In this document: one piece after another, positions 40,560 to 43,383 of the stretch
Layout of the letters: each line of letters starts with the position of its first letter
Position numbering within the stretch: position 1 is the first letter of the stretch
Position numbers and translations under genes: made by a program
Notes under the pieces: model-generated
The model's database searches: none
The model's input: the letters and a program-made list of their open reading frames with translations, nothing else
Told to the model about the DNA's origin: nothing
Assembly: GCA_900068845.1 (NCBI GenBank)
Contig: CEFQ01000002.1
Coordinates: 88,612 to 131,994, forward strand
Reading direction: 5' to 3'
From: Enterobacter ludwigii
GTDB taxonomy: Bacteria; Pseudomonadota; Gammaproteobacteria; Enterobacterales; Enterobacteriaceae
Length of the DNA: 43,383 nt

Positions 40560-40581
40560 GTAGCGGCGCGATTCATCGCGC
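40560..40581 (+). repeat. REP-like palindrome bordering the array
   Basis: GTAGCG then stem GCGCG around ATTCAT, in the orientation opposite to the array units. It links the array family (GTAGCGGCGC) to the dispersed family (centre ATTCAT). Confidence 0.75.
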
Positions 40582-40614
40582 ACCTGAATGCACAATTACC
40601 GATAAATTGCAGGC

Positions 40615-40706
40615 AAAAAAAACCCACGCATCTGCGTGGGTCGGTGTAATAACAGGGTCATCGCTACCAAAGCAGCGTTGTTTTCACACCCATCAATACC
40701 TCTGGG
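40615..40706 (-). ncRNA. omrA: OmrA-like small RNA
   Basis: The minus strand begins CCCAGAGGTATTGATGGGTG, nearly identical to the conserved 5' seed of E. coli OmrA/OmrB. It ends with the family tail ACACCGACC running into a terminator (CCCACGCA / TGCGTGGG, then eight T). The length of about 92 nt fits. OmrA and OmrB are Hfq-dependent, OmpR/EnvZ-induced sRNAs that repress outer-membrane receptors and ompR itself; in E. coli they lie between aas and galR. A weak -10 (GAGTAT, 40713-40718) sits at the right distance. Which copy is A or B cannot be fixed; the label is by position. Confidence 0.88.
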
Positions 40707-40821
40707 ACGTCCATACTCGCACCGATAAGCCGGTGAAAGACAGGTGCAAAAAGCAACGGTGTTTGGGGAAGTGAAACGAGGTGTGAATATTCTCCACACC
40801 GCGCTTACAGTTTTGATTTAA

Positions 40822-42552
40822 CTAAGATTTGTCTGAGGTTGATTTATTGTAAATGGCATCCGGCGCCACGTTCATGTGCTTTAACACCGGCCCCATGATG
40901 TTGCCGAAGATGGGTGCCGCAACTGAACCACCAAAGTGATCGCCTGCGGTAGGATGGTTAATCATCACCACCAGCGCCACTTCCGGATGGCTGGCAGGCG
41001 CGATGCCCGCGGTGTAGTTGATATAGCCGCCATCGTACTTGCCGCTGGTGCCCATCTTCTCTGCCGTACCGGTTTTGGTCGCCAGACGATAACCCGGCAC
41101 CGCCGCTCTCACCCCGGTACCGCCCGGCAGCACGTCACTCTCCAGCATATGCACCACGGTTTGCACCACCTGCGGATTCGCCACCTGTTTGCCCAGCACC
41201 GGCGGCGTCACCTTGGTGATCGATAGCGGACGATAAACGCCGTACGAACCGAGCGTGGCGTATTCACGCGCAATCTGCAGCGGCGTAACGCGCAGGCCGT
41301 AGCCAAAGGCGAAAGTGGCGCGTTCGATATCCGCCCAGCGCTCGCGATGCAGCGGGAAGTAACCCACGCTCTCACCGGTCAATCCCAGCCCGGTCGGTTT
41401 ACCCAAACCAAACGCCTGATAAGTGTTCACCAGCGCTTCAGCCGGCATCGCCAACGCAATATGCGACACGCCGATGTCACTCGATTTCTGCAAGATGCCG
41501 GTCATGGTCAGGCGCGGCCAGTGGCCAACGTCGCGGATCAGGTGGCCGTTGACGCTGTACGGCGTGGTATCGATCACCGAATCAGCGCGCACCAGATGGC
41601 GCTCCAGCCCTTCCATCACCACCAGCGGTTTCACCGTTGAGCCGGGTTCGTAACTGTCGTTGATCGCCGAGTTACGCATCTGCGCCGGCGTGGCGTTTTC
41701 GTAATTGTTCGGGTTGAACGACGGATAAGAGGCCATCGCCAGAATCTCGCCGGTATCGATCTTCACCAGCACCGCTGCGCCCGAATCGGCTTTATTCAGC
41801 AGCACGCCGTCGCGCAGTTTGCTGTAGAGCGTGAACTGGTCAAACTTGTCGATGCTGAGCTGTACCGTCGGCGGCTGTTGTGGCGGTTGGTAATCGATCA
41901 TTGCAATGATGTTGCCTTCACCATCCTGGCGATACACCTCTTTGCCCGGATCGCCCTGCAACACATGGTCGAAACCTTTCTCAATGCCGTTCAAGCCGTT
42001 GCTGTCAGCACCGACGATACCAATCAACGGTGCGGCTGCTTCACTCATCGGATAAAAACGGCTGTCGTTATACACCGAGCTGATACCTTTCAGTTTCAGC
42101 TCGGCGATATCTTTGGCAATGCCGAGTTCGATCTTACGGCCCAGATAGAGAAAGCGTTTTTTCGGGTTAGCGGTGATGGCCGCACGCAGATCTTCCGGAC
42201 GCTGATTAAGTGCCGCCGCCAGATAGGCCCATTTGGCGCTGGTGAAATCGGGATTCGCCTCCAGCACGCGCATTGGATCGGCGATGATGTCACGCGCCGG
42301 TACGCTCAGCGCTAAGGCTTGGCCGTCGCGATCCAGCAAGGTACCGCGGTTGGTTGGCAGCGTCACGGTGCGCAACGAGCGCTGATCGGCTTCATGCTCC
42401 AGCATTGGATGCTTGATCAGCTGCAGGTCACCAACGCAGATCAGCAACAGCACCAGACAGCATAAAACGCCGAGACAAATCAGGCGAAAACGAAACGGGT
42501 TAAAGGGCGCTTTTATCTGGTCTTTTCCCAGAAGTTTTTTAATAGGAGGCAT
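40822..42552 (-). CDS. PBP3/FtsI-like peptidoglycan transpeptidase (FtsI paralogue)
   Basis: This is a class B penicillin-binding protein that cross-links septal peptidoglycan. The 576-aa product has one N-terminal membrane helix (about residues 23-42), the dimerisation region (RGTLLDRDGQALALSVP) and a transpeptidase domain. The catalytic Ser305 lies in EPGSTVKPLVV and the KTG box in ATKTGTAEKMG. The second motif reads KSSD instead of the KSSN of E. coli FtsI (Asp359). No mra/mur cluster genes surround it, so it is probably a second PBP3 like the Salmonella PBP3sal, which works in acidic conditions; that role is inference. The ATG at 42552 is preferred to an in-frame TTG at 42567. It lies between the two Omr sRNAs. 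Confidence 0.88.
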   Translation of the reverse strand: MPPIKKLLGKDQIKAPFNPFRFRLICLGVLCCLVLLLICVGDLQLIKHPMLEHEADQRSLRTVTLPTNRGTLLDRDGQALALSVPARDIIADPMRVLEANPDFTSAKWAYLAAALNQRPEDLRAAITANPKKRFLYLGRKIELGIAKDIAELKLKGISSVYNDSRFYPMSEAAAPLIGIVGADSNGLNGIEKGFDHVLQGDPGKEVYRQDGEGNIIAMIDYQPPQQPPTVQLSIDKFDQFTLYSKLRDGVLLNKADSGAAVLVKIDTGEILAMASYPSFNPNNYENATPAQMRNSAINDSYEPGSTVKPLVVMEGLERHLVRADSVIDTTPYSVNGHLIRDVGHWPRLTMTGILQKSSDIGVSHIALAMPAEALVNTYQAFGLGKPTGLGLTGESVGYFPLHRERWADIERATFAFGYGLRVTPLQIAREYATLGSYGVYRPLSITKVTPPVLGKQVANPQVVQTVVHMLESDVLPGGTGVRAAVPGYRLATKTGTAEKMGTSGKYDGGYINYTAGIAPASHPEVALVVMINHPTAGDHFGGSVAAPIFGNIMGPVLKHMNVAPDAIYNKSTSDKS

Positions 42553-42579
42553 GGCAATCCACTGCAATCAAAATGGTAA

Positions 42580-42702
42580 TACCCTTCATACTTCGAGCTG
42601 TAGCTGCGTTGGCTGCGCGTGTGCACCCCAGTCACTTACATCAGTAAGCTCCTGGGGATGAACTCACCTGCCGCCTTGCTACAGCTCGAATTATTTTGGG
42701 TA
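42580..42702. repeat. ERIC element (enterobacterial repetitive intergenic consensus)
   Basis: This element of about 123 bp has inverted ends (TACCC / GGGTA, then TCGAGCTGTAGC / GCTACAGCTCGA). It carries the ERIC core CACCCCAGTCACTTAC and GTAAGCTCCTGGGGAT, which match the standard ERIC primer sites. It fills most of the gap between the PBP3 paralogue's start and the OmrB-like sRNA and so lies in the PBP upstream region. Confidence 0.9.
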
Positions 42703-42771
42703 TGAATGGTTTCTCTTATAAAGAAACGTAAACGCAGTTGACAGAAAAAGTGTGTTTCGATTCGTTAAGCA

Positions 42772-42848
42772 AAAAAAAACCTGCGCATCTGCGCAGGTCG
42801 GTGTAATCAAGAAAACTTTTTGATGTTCACCCATCAATACCTCTGGGA
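42772..42848 (-). ncRNA. omrB: OmrB-like small RNA
   Basis: The minus strand starts CCCAGAGGTATTGATGGGTG and ends ATTACACCGACC leading into terminator stem CCTGCGCA / TGCGCAGG and nine T. The 3' half is close to E. coli OmrB (ATTACACC, CCTGCGCAGATGCGCAGG). The length is about 77 nt. The middle differs fully from the OmrA-like copy, as in E. coli, where only the ends are conserved. It is presumed to be an OmpR-induced regulator of outer-membrane proteins. Confidence 0.9.
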
Positions 42849-42854
42849 CCCTGA

Positions 42855-42918
42855 CTGTAGCAAGGCGGCAGGATGAGAAACCATCTCCTAAACGCAACAG
42901 TTACCCGCAAAATGTAAC
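42855..42918 (-). promoter_or_regulatory. Candidate OmpR-controlled promoter of the OmrB-like sRNA
   Basis: A -10 (TACAGT, 42855-42860) sits 7 bp before the predicted +1 (42848). No good -35 is seen, as expected for an activated promoter. The minus-strand sequence TTACATTTTGCGGGTAAC (42901-42918, about -54 to -71) resembles an OmpR site (TTACATTTTG). An 18-bp stretch (42856-42873) is identical to part of the nearby ERIC element. Confidence 0.5.
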
Positions 42919-42932
42919 CAGCGGTGAGATTG

Positions 42933-43383
42933 TTAACTGTTTGTGCAAATCCGATGTTTTTTGATTTCCACCAGGCAACTCATGGCGTTTGGCCCCTGAG
43001 TTAACGATGAGGTGCCGATGTCTAATGTCAGGACATTCGGGTTACCCGCGCGATCCCACGGCTGCCATGCGCGACCAAATCCCGGATCGAACCAGGCGCC
43101 GGTGGCGATGATCACGACGCCTGGCGTTAAACCGTCGGTCAGACGCACACCGGCCAGCATACGACCGCGCGCGTTGCTCACTTCAATCTCATCGCCATCC
43201 TGAATTTCACGCGCGGCGGCATCCTGCGGATGCATATACAGCGTCTCATGCCCGGCAGTTTTATTGGCTTGTACCGTGGCGGTGGCATCCATCTGGCTGT
43301 GCAGACGATCCGACGGCTGAATGGAGATCATATGCAGCGGGAACTGCGCGCTGAGCGGCGCGCCCAGCCACTCCTGCGGCTCC
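42933..43383 (-). CDS. Molybdopterin S/N-oxide reductase, BisC/TorZ type (3' end only)
   Basis: The gene runs off the right end, leaving the last 150 residues. They form the C-terminal molybdopterin-dinucleotide-binding domain. The run EPQEWLGAPLSAQFPLHM is followed by QPSDRLHSQMD, typical of the family, then YMHPQDAAAREIQDGDEIEV, GVVIIATGAWFDP and GNPNVLTLDIGTSSLTQG. This last signature fits biotin sulfoxide or trimethylamine-N-oxide reductases (BisC, TorA, TorZ), which reduce S- or N-oxides. The exact member and substrate cannot be told from this piece. The stop is about 85 bp from the OmrB-like sRNA start. Confidence 0.85.
   Translation of the reverse strand, partial: EPQEWLGAPLSAQFPLHMISIQPSDRLHSQMDATATVQANKTAGHETLYMHPQDAAAREIQDGDEIEVSNARGRMLAGVRLTDGLTPGVVIIATGAWFDPGFGRAWQPWDRAGNPNVLTLDIGTSSLTQGPNAMSCLVEIKKHRICTNS

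Noticed and set aside
40203..40649. Open frames through the 42-bp array on both strands (14-residue repeat proteins)
   Set aside because: Because 42 is a multiple of 3, stops are absent in several frames at once. There are no ribosome sites and the products are arginine- or cysteine-rich repeats unlike any known protein.

Overview
The window is chromosomal DNA of an enteric gamma-proteobacterium. The backbone follows the Escherichia coli block from the initiator-tRNA locus through amiC, argA, recD-recB-ptrA-recC, the minor pseudopilin genes, thyA-lgt, ptsP-rppH, mutH, ygdR, tas and lplT-aas. Protein divergence, the missing ygdQ and the accessory insertions suggest Erwiniaceae, probably Pantoea or a close relative. 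That assignment is inference from family resemblance, since no search could be run.

Layout. Positions 1-1920 hold an initiator tRNA, its terminator and an AT-rich gene for a protein of Ig-like repeats. Positions 1919-4716 hold divergent amiC and argA, with two ARG boxes 21 bp apart before argA. Positions 4814-16570 encode RecBCD and pitrilysin on the minus strand. Positions 16640-18333 encode four overlapping pseudopilin-like proteins. Positions 18531-23084 hold thyA-lgt and ptsP-rppH. The 680-bp rppH-mutH gap carries a cluster of DnaA boxes at the place where E. coli has the DnaA-reactivating locus DARS2. Positions 23766-29379 hold mutH, ygdR, tas and the lysophospholipid recycling pair lplT-aas.

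Beyond aas the E. coli order (omrA, omrB, galR) is broken. An AT-rich minus-strand cassette (29543-30910) encodes an unknown 224-aa protein with a hydrophobic hairpin, a 63-aa two-helix membrane protein and an Hcp whose frame is cut by TAA at codon 20. It resembles an orphan type VI secretion effector/immunity/Hcp unit. A four-gene RND efflux operon of MuxABC-OpmB type follows (membrane fusion protein, two pumps and an outer-membrane factor). Next come a scrap of another outer-membrane-factor gene, seven tandem 42-bp repeats, an OmrA-like sRNA, a PBP3/FtsI paralogue, an ERIC element, an OmrB-like sRNA and the 3' end of a molybdopterin S/N-oxide reductase gene.

A family of short palindromes (GTAG plus a GC-rich stem around ATTCAT or ATTTAT) recurs at gene ends. 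Its stems differ between copies but stay self-complementary. The 42-bp array is built from the same unit. The least ordinary parts are the interrupted Hcp cassette, the palindrome family and its array, the DARS2-like region, and the two Omr sRNAs flanking a PBP3 paralogue with ERIC sequence at one sRNA promoter.
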